A stretch of DNA of 60,544 nucleotides from Gnetum montanum (lineage: Eukaryota; Streptophyta; Gnetopsida; Gnetales; Gnetaceae), in contig MNCI01001005.1 in assembly GCA_015680685.1 (NCBI GenBank), forward strand, positions 1 to 60,544, written 5' to 3'. Below are positions 34,940-46,496 of the stretch, piece by piece. The notes under the pieces were generated by a model, which was given only the letters and a program-made list of their open reading frames with translations, was not told the origin of the DNA and did not search any database. Both the position numbers and the translations under genes were made by a program. Position 1 is the first letter of the stretch. Each line of letters begins with the position of its first letter.

Positions 34940-35062
34940 TGTGTCTTATCAGTGTGCTATTTAACAATTATATAAATTTTTTGTTTAATTAACCCTAAGG
35001 TTCATTAAGCTCCCAACAATGCGAGTAATTTCCTATGTTCTACTTAATGTACAAACACTTAG

Positions 35063-35080
35063 TCCCCACCAATGGTGCCA
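35063..35080 (-). promoter_or_regulatory. Primer binding site of element E, tRNA-Asp type
   Basis: The minus strand reads TGGCACCATTGGTGGGGA one base after the LTR end, close to the tRNA-Asp complement TGGCGCCGTTGCCGGGGA. Confidence 0.85.
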
Positions 35081-35081
35081 A

Positions 35082-35869
35082 TGATAAGTGGCGAGGTACC
35101 CCTACACTCAACCATACGAATACGAGCGTAACACACACGATCTAGTTGAACTTTGCAGACTAAGTGCCTACACGCCTCATGGAACACTTAAGGTTAATTA
35201 TTCTTTGTCTTCCCAGACTTGTATTTATTACAGTGTATGGTTAAGTAAGTCTGAGGTATATGATTTTTATAGCTTTTCGGTTTTATCTCCTATGCTATTG
35301 AGGTCAAGGGTGAAGAGACTAATTAACTAACTCTAACTAACTAACTAAGCCTTAATTAACCTAGCATCAGCATCTGGTCCCACTTACCATTCACACCCTA
35401 AACCAATGAAACCTTGGTTACCAAATGCTAATCATTGCTGGGATCACCAAGCATAACGCACGTACTCGAAGTGGTCATATTGAGGCACTTAACTAGGAGA
35501 GAAGGGTTGAGAAATATTTAATGACTAATAAAGCATTTAAATGATGAATAATAAATAACAGTAAATAAAGTCCTAATTAGCCTATTCCATGCACTGCAAG
35601 GTTTATCCAAGAAGTTCTTCTTTATTTCCGTACACAAATATGTGTTTAGGTACAATATCTGCTCGAATAAAGATTTGTTCACTTTGGAGTTCCTACTGCG
35701 GCCACATGGAAATTAATCTATCTCTGGAGAGGTCAAACTGCCAGAGCTTTGCTATGGTCTAAGCCTAGGATGAGAAAGAAGGGAGTGCCACCTCTTATTT
35801 ATAGACTTGGCAGTGCACCGCGATATCGCGTATGCGATATCGTGGCCCATGCGATATCACGTCCCATCA
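35082..35869 (-). repeat. 5' LTR of element E
   Basis: Starts (plus coordinates) TGATAAGTGGCGAGGTACC and ends CACGTCCCATCA; 788 bases. TATAAATA on the minus strand at 35803-35796. Three GATATC cores with flanking GCG lie between TATA and the LTR start. Confidence 0.9.
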
Positions 35870-35874
35870 GAAAG
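35870..35874. repeat. Target site duplication, right (GAAAG)
   Basis: Exact copy of 28670-28674, directly after the outer end of the 5' LTR of element E. Confidence 0.9.
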
Positions 35875-37799
35875 GTTGGCCAATCTTGAAAATATGCATT
35901 TTGGTCCAGCTGCAACTATGCTAAACTCAAGTTAGTTTATCTTTGAAAGGCTCAGTTAACCTTAGGGATAAATAGGTAAACCTTGGAAGTGCTACTTTTC
36001 TATATTTCTAAACTTCTTTATCATTTAGATAGGTCAACCTAATAAATAATACTTTTAACATAAATTACTTTTTATCATTTTAAGTTACCTTTCCATTAAC
36101 AATCATCCCTAATGGGATGAAGAAATTGGAATTTGAAAAGTATCCTTTCTCTTCATAATTGTTATTTGAAGGATCTTTTTAAGGGATTTCCTTCTTTCCC
36201 AGTCAGTGAGAAGTCTCCTCATCATCATTAAAATATCCATCCCCAAAGGTATTACATAGTTGTTCCTCCTCTTTAACTAAACTATCATGAAGTTCTTATA
36301 TTGATGGATACTTGTACTACTTTCTGTTGGTTTCCAATCCTATAAAATAGTAAATCATCTAAAAGATATATATTTGTTAAGGTCTCCACAATACCTTGAT
36401 GTATAACTTAATTTGATTCCTTGGAAAATTATTAGATTTTTTCACCTTTCTTTCCTATCATGATGGCAAGTTAGGACCAATAGTAGTTGAGAATGATTCA
36501 CCACATTCTCAAATACAACATGTACAATCTTTTACCTTTTGAATTCATTCATTCTAGAGGTTCTTATACCTTCCACATAGTTTTCCATTTAACTTATAAG
36601 TTAAAATCTCCATATAGATACTAAGAAAAATATACACATCAAAAATAAAATGCAAGAATTTGAATTTATAATCAAACTATTTATTCACAACGCATCTTCC
36701 CTAATAATGGCACTAATGATAAGGGCTCCCTTCAAGTGAGAATAGAACAACTATATTAATCGGTACAATTAGTGAACTAGTCATTACCATTGAGAAGAAA
36801 CAAAAGTGAAATATAGAGTTTATTTGTGTATCATTTCAAAAGCATAAAAATTATTATAATACATATCTTACATATGATACAAAAATAAATCATGTTACCA
36901 TAGTGAGAAATTAAAATATTTATAATGTTTATATATTTTTATATTAAGAATAAGTAAAAAATAAACATACTTATTGCAATCCCTTATTGAACCACTACAA
37001 TGATCACATGTCTAATGAAATTAAAGGAACACTCACATTGCAATTCCTTAAGGGATAGGTGCAATGTAAACACACATGAAAAATAAATAAATGAATTCTT
37101 AGTTGCATTCTTGATGAACAAACATCATGTTATAGAAATACAATATTCTTGTGTAAGGTAGAATCATCATAGCTTTATAAAAATACTTAATTAATTCATA
37201 TCTAATTACTTAAATAAATAATAATAATTTTAGGGAATTTAGTAACTAATAATAGTTCATGGAGCTCACAATTCTAGTGTTTTTGTTGTTTAATACATGT
37301 TAATATTTTAGAGGAAAATCGAAAATCATGAACTTTATTCACTACACTAACACTCAACTCCACATTGAGTAAATAGTTCTAGGATATGAAAGCGTGATAG
37401 CACTACAACAAAGTCTTATTGCATAATGAAGCAATAAGTCAAAATAGATGAGAAGAAAAAAAGAGAATGCCTACTTTCCTAATGGAGAAAAAGCTCTAAA
37501 TAAGAAATTCTAGAGAAAAATTTGTGAAATGAATGTCTCATTTTAGGCTCTGCACTTATTTATTTATGATTTTTAAGGTTTGTAACTCAAGTAATGTAGT
37601 GCCACACTAGGTGCTACAATGCTAAGTTATGATTAAAATAGAAAATAAAAGATATTTTATGAGATTCTACCTTTCATAAAATTCATATTTTATATGTTGT
37701 CTTATTCATCAAGGTATTCCTATTGGCATTCATTTTAAACACATGAGAATTGTTTCTCCTCAATGTCCTCTCTATGAAAGTAAAGATTCATTTTTTCAA
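35875..37799. other. AT-rich interval, no gene seen
   Basis: Continuation of the sequence interrupted by element E. It has no open frame with family features and no recognised mobile-element ends. Confidence 0.5.
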
Positions 37800-38495
37800 C
37801 TTTTTATATTTTCCTATTACTCAACATCCTTGGAAATGAACATCCAAAATTTATAATAACTTTCATCCAACCATAAAGAAAGTCATTATTGGTGATCAAC
37901 CTACTCTGTCTACTTTCTTTCTTTGGATTTGAAACTATCTTAGACCATGTTTTTTCTTCTCTATTGGGAAGCCTGGGTATGTAATTATTTTCTAGAAACA
38001 AGAGCATAACTATGACCTCCAATAGAATTTAAATATTAGATTCTTAAATATCTTACTTTTTAGCTATAGCTTCAAGCAAAAAACTCGCATTGAAAGCTCA
38101 TCAATTATTTTATTTTCTATAGCATTACTTTCTTTTTATTTCAAGGGCTAAAGAATGAGGAGCATTTATTTCCTATGTTATTTTTTCATTATTTTGCTTT
38201 TATTTCCTATGTTATGTTTTCATTATTTCTTATTCATATAGTATTTTAACTTTAGAAAGTATTTTCTTCTTCTTTTTACAAGAAATCTTTTAGTAAGAAG
38301 TGAAAACCTGTTATGGTGCTTCTAAATAATGGAAAATCCTAATCCTTTTCTAATTCAAAGGAGAGATTTTTCAAGATTCATTATAAGGATGAATACATGA
38401 AAATGCATTCTCAAAATCATTGTGCTTTTCCTTTAGAATTTTCATATATTAATCTTAGGTACTTTGATTTTTTTAAATATTATTATTCATTGTTT
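37800..38495. repeat. Dispersed repeat, copy 2 (partner at 5760-6475)
   Basis: Colinear with copy 1, in the same orientation, with shared words such as AATTTATAATAACTTTCA, GAGCATAACTATG and TTTTTTAAATATTATTATTCA. It is non-coding and its class is unknown. Confidence 0.6.
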
Positions 38496-38639
38496 GAGAT
38501 TCAACATCTTCTTCCTTTCCCCCTCAAAATATAAGGGTAAATAATTATTATGTCCATCGTATGAGAGGTTTAAAATCATAAGATAATAAAGAATTGTACT
38601 TTTCACATTTTTAGGCAATTTTCTTTTTACAATAGGATA

Positions 38640-38790
38640 TTAGCCTAATGGTAAGACACTTCATATGGAAGCCTCAATTCATGGTTTTATTTTAGTGAAT
38701 AATACTAAGTTATAAAGTACTAATTGGACTATATATCTTGGGATATATTTATGTTTCAATTATTTTGGATTCTAACACCCCTTCTCTTAA
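38640..38790 (+). mobile_element. SINE-like element
   Basis: A-box-like TAGCCTAATGGTAAGA at the start, a degraded B-box region, AAGTTATAAAGTACTAATTGG, then the tail ATCTTGGGATATATTTATG and TCTAACACCCC. Same segment order as the copies at 39268, 39880 and 41465. Confidence 0.55.
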
Positions 38791-39267
38791 TTTAATACCT
38801 CCAAGTTATAGAATCAGTTTTGATGATTAATATTAAGATGTAAAGTTCTAATTTCACTATATGTTGTAGGGAGAGATATTAATATATTTATGACATATAT
38901 CTATTATTTTACCAAGAGAATATTTTATATTTTTTAAATTAATAAAATATCATATTATTTCACGTAGAATTGATTTTTCACATTAAAAAAATCAAAACCA
39001 ATGTAGGTTATCTCAACCAAAATAATAATTCTATGAAAAAGTTTTCTCTTAGCCAAACACCATGATGATAACTATTTATTTATGTTGATAAAGCCCAACT
39101 AGCTAGTAAGTGGCACTCATTGTTATGATGATAAAATTATTAAAATATTATACTATGAATGAATAGAACTCTCTTGGATGGGACTGGTAGTTATCCTCTT
39201 AGCCAAAATTTTAAAAACCATTTCAAGTTCTAACACCCCCTCTCCTAAAAATAGAAACTAAAAAATA

Positions 39268-39380
39268 AGGTCTTAGCCTAATAGTAAGACTCTTGATTTG
39301 GAAGCTCCAAGTTATGAGTTCAAATATGGTGGATAATGCAATGTAATAAATTTTATTTAACTATATATCTTAGCATTAAA
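39268..39380 (+). mobile_element. SINE-like element, 3'-truncated
   Basis: GGTCTTAGCCTAATAGTAAG, then GGAAGCTCCAAGTTATGAGT, TTCAAATATGGTGGATAA and CTATATATCTTAGC. The tail breaks off. A detached tail fragment (TTCTAACACCCCCTCTCC) stands just upstream at 39225-39245, so several copies are packed here. Confidence 0.5.
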
Positions 39381-39879
39381 TACTCTTTTTTAAAAATCCA
39401 AGGTTTAAAATCTCTCCACTCCCCTCCCCTAAGCCTAAAACTACAAACTAGTTCATTAATTGCCTTATTAGATAATAAGTTCATTCTATGTAAAAATCTT
39501 ATATGTAAAATGGATTTGCAAAAAATATTGAGAATGAAAAACATTAATTCCATAATATTCAAGGGTAGTCTAAATTACCAATGTAAAACCCTTATTTGAA
39601 AAAAAATGCTATAATCTATAGAAATATATATTGAGAACCAATATCATGTGATAGAGATTTATATAAATCATTATGTAAAAAAAATTCAAAAGCATTAGAA
39701 TCCTTCATAGTCTTTATAGCATAAGAGACATTAGTATTGTCCATATTTAAATCATTCCTACCACATCCTCTCCTCCACCCCCCAAAAAAATTTATGTTTT
39801 AACCTCGTCCAAATAATAGAAACTAAATCTTAAAATAATAATAAATATATTTTAATGGAGTAATATGAGAACTATAATA

Positions 39880-40003
39880 AAATAATGAGATGATAGCATG
39901 GCACTAAGACTCTTTATTTTTAAGCTCCAAGTTATGGGTTCAATTTTGGTGGGCAACGCTAAGTTATAAAGCTCTAATTAGGCTATATGTCTTTGGGTGT
40001 ACT
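39880..40003 (+). mobile_element. SINE-like element abutting the LINE
   Basis: GAGATGATAGCATGGCACTA, then CTCCAAGTTATGGGTTCAAT (B-box-like GGGTTCAATTTTGG), GCTAAGTTATAAAGCTCTAA and GTCTTTGGGTGTAC. LINE-derived sequence begins directly after it. Confidence 0.5.
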
Positions 40004-41450
40004 AGATAAAATTTCTATAAAAGCTTGAAAAGCATTAGGAGATACATGAGTTTCTTAGCTAATATAATTATTTAATAAACTTTCAATTGGAAAGAAACAT
40101 TATTTTTTCATCTACAAAAATAAAAGAGATGTGCAAGATTTTGTAAACTATAGAGGAATCATGCTGATGAGCCATATTATGAAGCTTTAAAAGAGAGTCA
40201 TAGAATAGTGTCTTAGAATTGAATAATTGGTATCAAAAAATTTAATTTGGATTTTTATTTGGAGAATCTATAATAGAGGCTATTTTCTTAATATAAAAAT
40301 TTATGAAAAAATTCAGAAAACATAAAAAAATTCTACATGTGATCTTTATTGACTTGGAAAATCATATAGCATAGTTCCTAAAGATATTATTTGGTGGGTC
40401 TTATATAGGAAAAACATCCTTAATAAATATATTAAAGTAATTCAAGACATGTATGAAGGAGCTACTACTAAAATTAGAATAGCTTGTCAAATAATATCTA
40501 ATTTTCTAGTCATAATAGATCTACATCAAAGATATATGCTTAGCCCATACATATTTACCATTATTATGAATGAATTAATAAAAAAAATATAAGATGAAAT
40601 GGTTTGGTATATGCTATTTACTAAAGGTATTTTATTGGTGGATATAGTTGGAGAAATGAAGAAGTGGAGATAAGCTCTAAAATTAGAAGACTTAAAAATT
40701 AGCATAAGTAAGACATAATATATGAAATGTAATTTTATTAACAGAATAAATAATAGTAAAATCAAAGAGATAATTTAAGGTCAAAACTTTTGTCATTGCA
40801 AATGGTTCTATTACCTAGCATCAATCCTCCAATTAGATGATGAAATTGATAAATATATAAGAAATAGAATTGAGAAAAGATAGTTAAAATGGAAAAATAA
40901 TAGTGATATTCTATATTATAAAATAATACTAATAAAAATAAGGGGAAATTTTTACCATATAGTAATTCAACCTATTTTCTTATATGATACTACATTTTAA
41001 GCATTATAAGACTTGAACAATAAAATAGTATGATAGAAATATAAATACTTAGATGAATATTGAATGTTATAAAAAGAGATAAACTACATAATATAAATAT
41101 TAGAGGAAGACTTGGATTGGTTCTATTTTAGATAAGTTACAAAAATGATTACTTAGATGATTTTGAGATGTTCAAAGAAGATTAGATAATGAGACTATAA
41201 ACAATGGTTGCTACATCACTTTTCTGAGAAAGCTACCAAAAGGAAGATAAAAAAAGATATGGATAAAAATAATTTAAGATTAAAGAAACTATAAATAACC
41301 AAAGATCATATCTTCCTAGAGGGAAATGGTAAAAAATAAATTCATGTAACTAATCCTATTTTATTAGAACAAGGCTAAGAAAATAATGATGAGGTTAATG
41401 ATCTTAAGATGTACCTATATTATAATAAGTTGAGGGTTCTAACCCCTTCC
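40004..41450 (+). pseudogene. LINE reverse transcriptase relic and 3' tail
   Basis: Non-LTR retrotransposon RT on the plus strand, broken by many stops. Landmarks in order are RDVQDFVNYRGIMLMSHIMK at 40123-40185, a relic of the F-G motif block, DLENHIA-like sequence near 40350, PKDIIWWVLYRKNI, YIKVIQDMYEGATTKIRIA near 40435-40490, LHQRYMLSPYIFTIIMNELI near 40515-40580 (the GLxQGxxLSPxLF box) and WYMLFTKGILLVDI, where the catalytic ADD is lost. The C-terminal LRxFxDVQRR near 41150-41180 matches the LRWFGHVQRR motif of plant RTE-type LINEs. The tail at 41400-41450 resembles the SINE 3' ends. Confidence 0.75.
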
Positions 41451-41464
41451 CCTTAATAATAAAA

Positions 41465-41615
41465 TAATGAGATGTCAGGCTAGTAATAAGATACTTAGTT
41501 GGATATTTTCAAGTCATGGGTTCAATTTTGGTGGGTAATACTAAGTTATAAAGTTCTAATTTGACTATGTATCTTGGGGTTGTATTTATGTTTTAATTAA
41601 TTTTGGTTTCAAGAT
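41465..41615 (+). mobile_element. SINE-like element downstream of the LINE
   Basis: Best-preserved copy: GATGTCAGGCTAGTAATAAG, CAAGTCATGGGTTCAATTTT (B box), GGTGGGTAATACTAAGTTAT, AAAGTTCTAATTTGACTATG and the tail TATCTTGGGGTTGTATTTAT. Confidence 0.6.
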
Positions 41616-41788
41616 GACGATGTCTTCCTTTAGTGATGGAAATTGGGGTTGATTATCATACTATGGTGAAAGACCTCATTTGATTCTAGAAAAATGTTAA
41701 CATTGGCATTTCCCATGTTCAACCTTTTGAGTCACCATTGTTATCAACATTAAGGATATCACTTTTCAATAGGAAAGTGGAGCTTGCA
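41616..41788. other. Short interval, no feature seen
   Basis: No coding or repeat signal recognised; it flanks the gypsy LTR copy. Confidence 0.4.
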
Positions 41789-43081
41789 TGTAAGAACTTG
41801 CTAACTAGGCTTAGGCTAGAGAGGGATTACTTAGATAAAAATTAAAAAGTGTAAATATATATATATAATAAAATTAAATGGATGCCAAAAAATTAAATAG
41901 ATAAAGAAGAAGGCATCTATGAAATAGATGTGTAGGAGTAAGAAAAATACTACAAAATATAAAATTGTATAAAAGAATATAAAGATAATAGTCCTATGCC
42001 TACAAAACCTAGCTTGTGCAATGAGAAAAATACAATGTATCCTTATTGCTTAAGCCAAAAATTATAATATAGTATTAGAAATATTATAGTGGAAATTAGA
42101 TAAAAAAATACAATATAATGTAAAAATAACAATTACATCAAAGAGGGCATTGGACTCTAATGTTGCTAATAATTAGCCAATTTCCAATAACTACATAATA
42201 GTAAATGTAACATAATTAAAGATTAAATAAAAATTACCCTATTCTAAATAAGAAAAAATTAGTAGACAATCTTAAATAAAGTACCAAATTCATTAATCCT
42301 TATTGAACCTTATAGCATATAATCCAAACATTAGTTAAAAATATAATGGTAGGAATAGTAAAAAGCTAAATAATAATTTAATCATTAGCTACCTTTTCTA
42401 AATTACCCTTATCATAATTTAATCACTTAAAAATCATAGAAATTAAGAAAATCAATTATAAAATTGAGTATGGTAAACAACTAATAAAATATTCACATAC
42501 AGGTTTGGTTGGAGTCATATGATAACTAGACAATCATGCATATGGGATAACTACAAATATAAGTTAGTCAAATAAATACCAATAATATATAGATAGAAAA
42601 CAAATAATAATAATAATAAATATTTTATAGATAATTATGTAATTAAATAAAATTCCACCACCTCTAATTAAATAAATGAATCAAATGAACAAATTGTAGT
42701 TCTCGATATATGCTTTCCACATAAATACTCAACTTACCATCATGATTTTCTTCACATGTAGTTACCACAAATTAGCTAACACATCATGATTTTATTTATG
42801 CATAATTTTCTAGCTCACTGCCATGATATGTTTCACATATAGTCATTGCAAATTGTTAATGTTTCTAACAAACTAAATTTGAAGTCGAATGATCAAATGT
42901 CAAATCTAAATAAACAAACAAATCCTTAGTTGATGGAGAAATGAATCTAAATGTAAAGTAAAGTTAAAGAGATCAAAGATCAAGAACTATATTATCAAAT
43001 CTCTAAAGATCAAACTTAGCTACTACTGAAATGTGTGTTCTAATGGAGATCTAAAATTGTAGAAAAATACCAAAATGAAAT
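41789..43081 (-). repeat. Truncated second LTR copy of the first gypsy family
   Basis: Aligns from its TGTAAGAACTTGCTAACTAG start with 2354 onward. Shared words include ATTACTTAGATAAAAATT, AGGCATCTATGAAATA and ATGATATG(C/T)TTCA, through about 3550 in the other copy. There is no primer site on its left, so it may be a solo LTR. It ends exactly where element F starts, so F inserted into it. Confidence 0.75.
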
Positions 43082-43947
43082 TGATGGGATGTAATATCGC
43101 ATAGGCTACGATATTGCATACGCGATATCGCATCAGCCACGATATTGCATCCCATGGGATATCGCGTCTTCCCCTATGATATCACATACGCAATATCGTA
43201 GTCCACCGCAATTTCTATAAATAAGAAGAAGCTCTCCCTTGTTTCGAATATATAGGTTAGATTGTAGTAAAACTCTAGCAGTTTGATCCCTCCAGAGATA
43301 GATTATTTTCCCATGTCTTCCTTCAATGTGGTGAATGTAATCGTACGACATCCTTTATTCGAGTGTGATGTACTTGGACACACACATGACTGGAAATAAA
43401 GATTGAGATTACTTCATCATTACAACATTCACTTTTTTTATTTATTTATTTAATTGTTATTTATTTCTTTTGTAATTAGTCTCTCTCACCCTTAAACTCA
43501 TGTTAGAACGTGGAATGAGTACGACTTGATTACGAGCATTTAAGTGTGACTACTTGGTAACCTAGTGGCGTACCTAGGATCTGTGTTTGGTAATGCTAGT
43601 GGTAGTTGTGCACGAAGTCCAAGATGTGTATAGATAATCAAGGAACAGATGCTCATTGCACTTAGTCTAGTTTAGATTCTCTTACCCTTTTCCTCCTACC
43701 TTAGTTAATATTAATTTCTATTGCCTTCAAGAGTAGCATTAGATTAGGAAACCCATCATACACCTCACTCTGGACTAAACCATACATGATAAAGATAATA
43801 CTAGTCCAAGTGGGAAGACAACGAACTACGACCTAAGGATTACTGTCTAGGTGCCACAACTAGTTCGTATGCGGAGTTCGACTGGATCGCACGTGAGAAT
43901 GCTTGTATTCGTATGGTTGAGTGTAGGGGGTACCTCACCACTCATCA
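43082..43947 (+). repeat. 5' LTR of element F
   Basis: Starts TGATGGGATGTAATATCGC and ends CACCACTCATCA; 866 bases. TATAAATA at 43216-43223. Its 3' part aligns, inverted, with the start of the LTR of G (for example AGTTGTGGCACCTAGA in G against TCTAGGTGCCACAACT here). Confidence 0.88.
43084..43223 (+). promoter_or_regulatory. LTR promoter of F: seven GATATC-type motifs and TATA box
   Basis: Seven cores of the form (G/A)ATAT(C/T) in ~110 bases, several within GCGATATCGC, followed by TATAAATA at 43216. This is the densest array in the window. Confidence 0.6.
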
Positions 43948-43948
43948 T

Positions 43949-43966
43949 TGGCACCATTGCCAGGGA
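43949..43966 (+). promoter_or_regulatory. Primer binding site of element F, tRNA-Asp type
   Basis: TGGCACCATTGCCAGGGA, 15 of 18 bases as in the tRNA-Asp complement, one base after the LTR end. Confidence 0.88.
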
Positions 43967-44080
43967 TGGTGCTAGTTATCTAGATTAGTTATATCATACA
44001 AGGTCATTGTAAAAGGACTTAATGATATATCTCTTAGAAAGAAGTAATTATAAAAAGTCACATAAATTCACACACAACAA

Positions 44081-46068
44081 TGCCTCTCCTACAAGATTAT
44101 AATAACGCCACACCTAGTGAGGAAGTTCATTGGAGAACCAATGAACTATATGATGATGAAGATTGAAGTATACAACCTGAAGTGGGAGTTTCTTATAAAC
44201 ATGAATGAAAGCAACGTCATCCTAACACATGAAAGCATAACTTATCCGATGACGATGAACCCCCACTGGCCACTACAAGCTTAACGCAAATACAAGAGGC
44301 CATTCAAATCTCATGTAGACATCATAAAGAGAGCCGTCTACCCAGGCTCAATTTAAACAACTTTCCTGAATTTTCAAGAGGCTATGACTTAGAACTGTAT
44401 CAACATTTACAAGCCTTCTATGATGCTTGCACATGGAATAACATTGATAACGGGTGGCAAAAACTTAAGCTCTTTCCTATGACACTCGTTGGCAAAGAAA
44501 AAGTATGGTATAGATCATTAAAACCAAATTCAATACGACGTTGGTCAACAATGGTAGAGGTCTTTATTGAAGAATGTCAAACCCACGCAAGAGTGTCAAC
44601 CTTGAGGAAACAAATCCAAGGACACAACATGAACTCTTGGACATGGCCTTAGAAAGATGTTATGAACTATTAAACAACTGTCCAGGCCATGGGTTTTTCA
44701 AGGAAAGGCTAATGTATCATATCATTGATGGGCTATGTAATGAAACAAGAGAGACCTTAGGAATGTATGCCCAAGGTCAATGATACAAACTACAAACCCA
44801 TCAAGTTCAAGATCTTATTAAGTGGGTAGCAAAAGAAGAAGGAGATATGGCTAGATGGGAGAGTGTTGAAAAACATCAACAGGACCAAAAGCTCAACTTA
44901 ACAAAGGTCCATGATCATACAAAGGAGAGATTAACCAATCACAAGGTGAAAACACCATCTTTGCCAATACAAAAAATATTAGAAGAAGCCAAGGTAAAGA
45001 TCAATAAGATGTTGGAATGGACGTATCAAAAGTATGGAGAATATATCAATATTATTGGAGATAGAGTTTCAACAACCCAAGAAGCAACACAAAACATTAG
45101 ACAATCAGAAAGATGGGATAAATAAAATAAGAGCTCAACTGCCAATCATACGTGTGAATGCAACATATGCCTGTACGATCACCCTAAGGGCCAATGTCCA
45201 ATATTGTTACATTTATAGGAGAATTAGGGAAACACGTTACATCCAAAGTTCGTACAGAGATACTGTGTTCAATCATAGTGGCAACGATCCCAGTCATGGG
45301 GGAGACCACCCTTATACTGGAGACATCCTTCATACCATCCGAATCCAAATGCTTATCTTGTTCAACATCCTATTTCTCTAACTGGGCCAACACACTTTAT
45401 CTCATCATAGTACCATTCTCCTCAATACTATCAACCCATGCCTCCAACACAATCACCACCTTATGCACCTTATACGCCTCCTAACTTTCAACATTCTCAT
45501 TCTTTCCCTCCTTCTACAGTGCCACCAACTATCCCTAAGGTGTCTACACCACAACAAAAACCCATGAATAGTACTTGTGCTACTACTTCCAACAGCAGTG
45601 GGAGGCCTCCTCAACATCAAAAGCATCCCTTCTTTAAACATGGCCGTAAGAAGGGACAACACAATTCCGAGGCCACTGCATCTTCCAACCTAGCAAAAGT
45701 TCCACACTATGGTGCACCCTTATCTTCAAACCCAATGCCTCATGTAACTTCATTAGGGCCACCAACTCACACTCCAACAACAATCTGGCCCAATGAACAC
45801 AGCCATGGAGAGTGACATCACAATCCTTGCATACCATCTAATAGTCACAAATATCATAGTGGGTCAGCTTGGTATCTGGAAACTACATCATATAAAGTGC
45901 CCCACTATGCTCATTATAATCAAGTGTGTGAACCATGCCGGGGTAAGTATGATCGGGCCCCAATACTTCCAACATGCAAGGATCCTCATCTTCCATTTAT
46001 TAATCCTTGACATCCTCAACCATTTAGCTATGGGGAATACCTCCCATTTCACTAACAAGCAAGATTAA
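44081..46068 (+). pseudogene. gag of element F
   Basis: Opens with MPLLQDYNNATPSEEVHWRT at 44081. The retrotransposon-gag fold is well preserved at 44350-44590: LNNFPEFSRGYDLELYQHLQ, WQKLKLFPMTLVGKEKVWYR, SIRRWSTMVEVFIEE. Frame changes follow. At 45159-45200 is the knuckle CNICLYDHPKGQC, spacing CX2CX3HX4C. A Pro/Ser/Thr-rich C-terminal part is open at 45438-45815 (125 codons). Compared with C and E there is no protease block between this and the tail motif. Broken by several frameshifts and stops. Confidence 0.75.
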
Positions 46069-46496
46069 TAAATATTTTTTAATTTTCTTTAATTTTACGA
46101 CTTTTTATTTTCCAGTTTTTCATTTTTCAACTTCTTGTTTTATCTTTTTATCTTTTTGTGTTTTTGTCTTTTTATGCTTTGTAACTAATCTCATCTACGA
46201 ATAAAACACTCATGTGGATCGTTGGTTGAGGTGTGTTTTATATTATCGTGTCTCGAGTGATCAGCTATTTGGAACAATGAGCCCATTACACCCACTCATC
46301 CACTCTACAAATAAGAGCTTCTGTTCAAGGGTACAATGATATTCTTGAAATTCTTAAAACTTAAAATTAATTTTGTGTTCATTGTACCTAAAGTGAAAAA
46401 GGATGGACCAAGAGGGAATGATTAGGGTATGACATCAAGGGAACTTGTGGATTCTTTTTTGTAACATCTGTGGGAGTTATCATACAACATGGTTGT

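Larger units (their letters stand above)
28675..35869 (-). mobile_element. LTR element E: complete gag-protease element with target duplication
   Basis: A full minus-strand element of 7195 bases. The 5' LTR (35082-35869), tRNA-Asp primer site, gag, protease, small ORFs, PPT and 3' LTR (28675-29486) are all present and GAAAG flanks both ends. No RT, RNase H or integrase is encoded, so it must have used enzymes supplied in trans. It is the best reference copy for the non-autonomous family seen in A, B, C, D and F. Confidence 0.92.
43082..46496 (+). mobile_element. LTR element F: gag-only copy, 3' end replaced by G
   Basis: 5' LTR (43082-43947), primer site and gag on the plus strand. After gag comes the polyprotein-tail motif (TTTAGCTATGGGGAATACC near 46021), with the protease region absent. 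No PPT or 3' LTR of F is seen before the inverted LTR of G at 46497. F is therefore truncated, or G inserted into it. Its LTR is the closest by eye to that of G. Confidence 0.75.
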
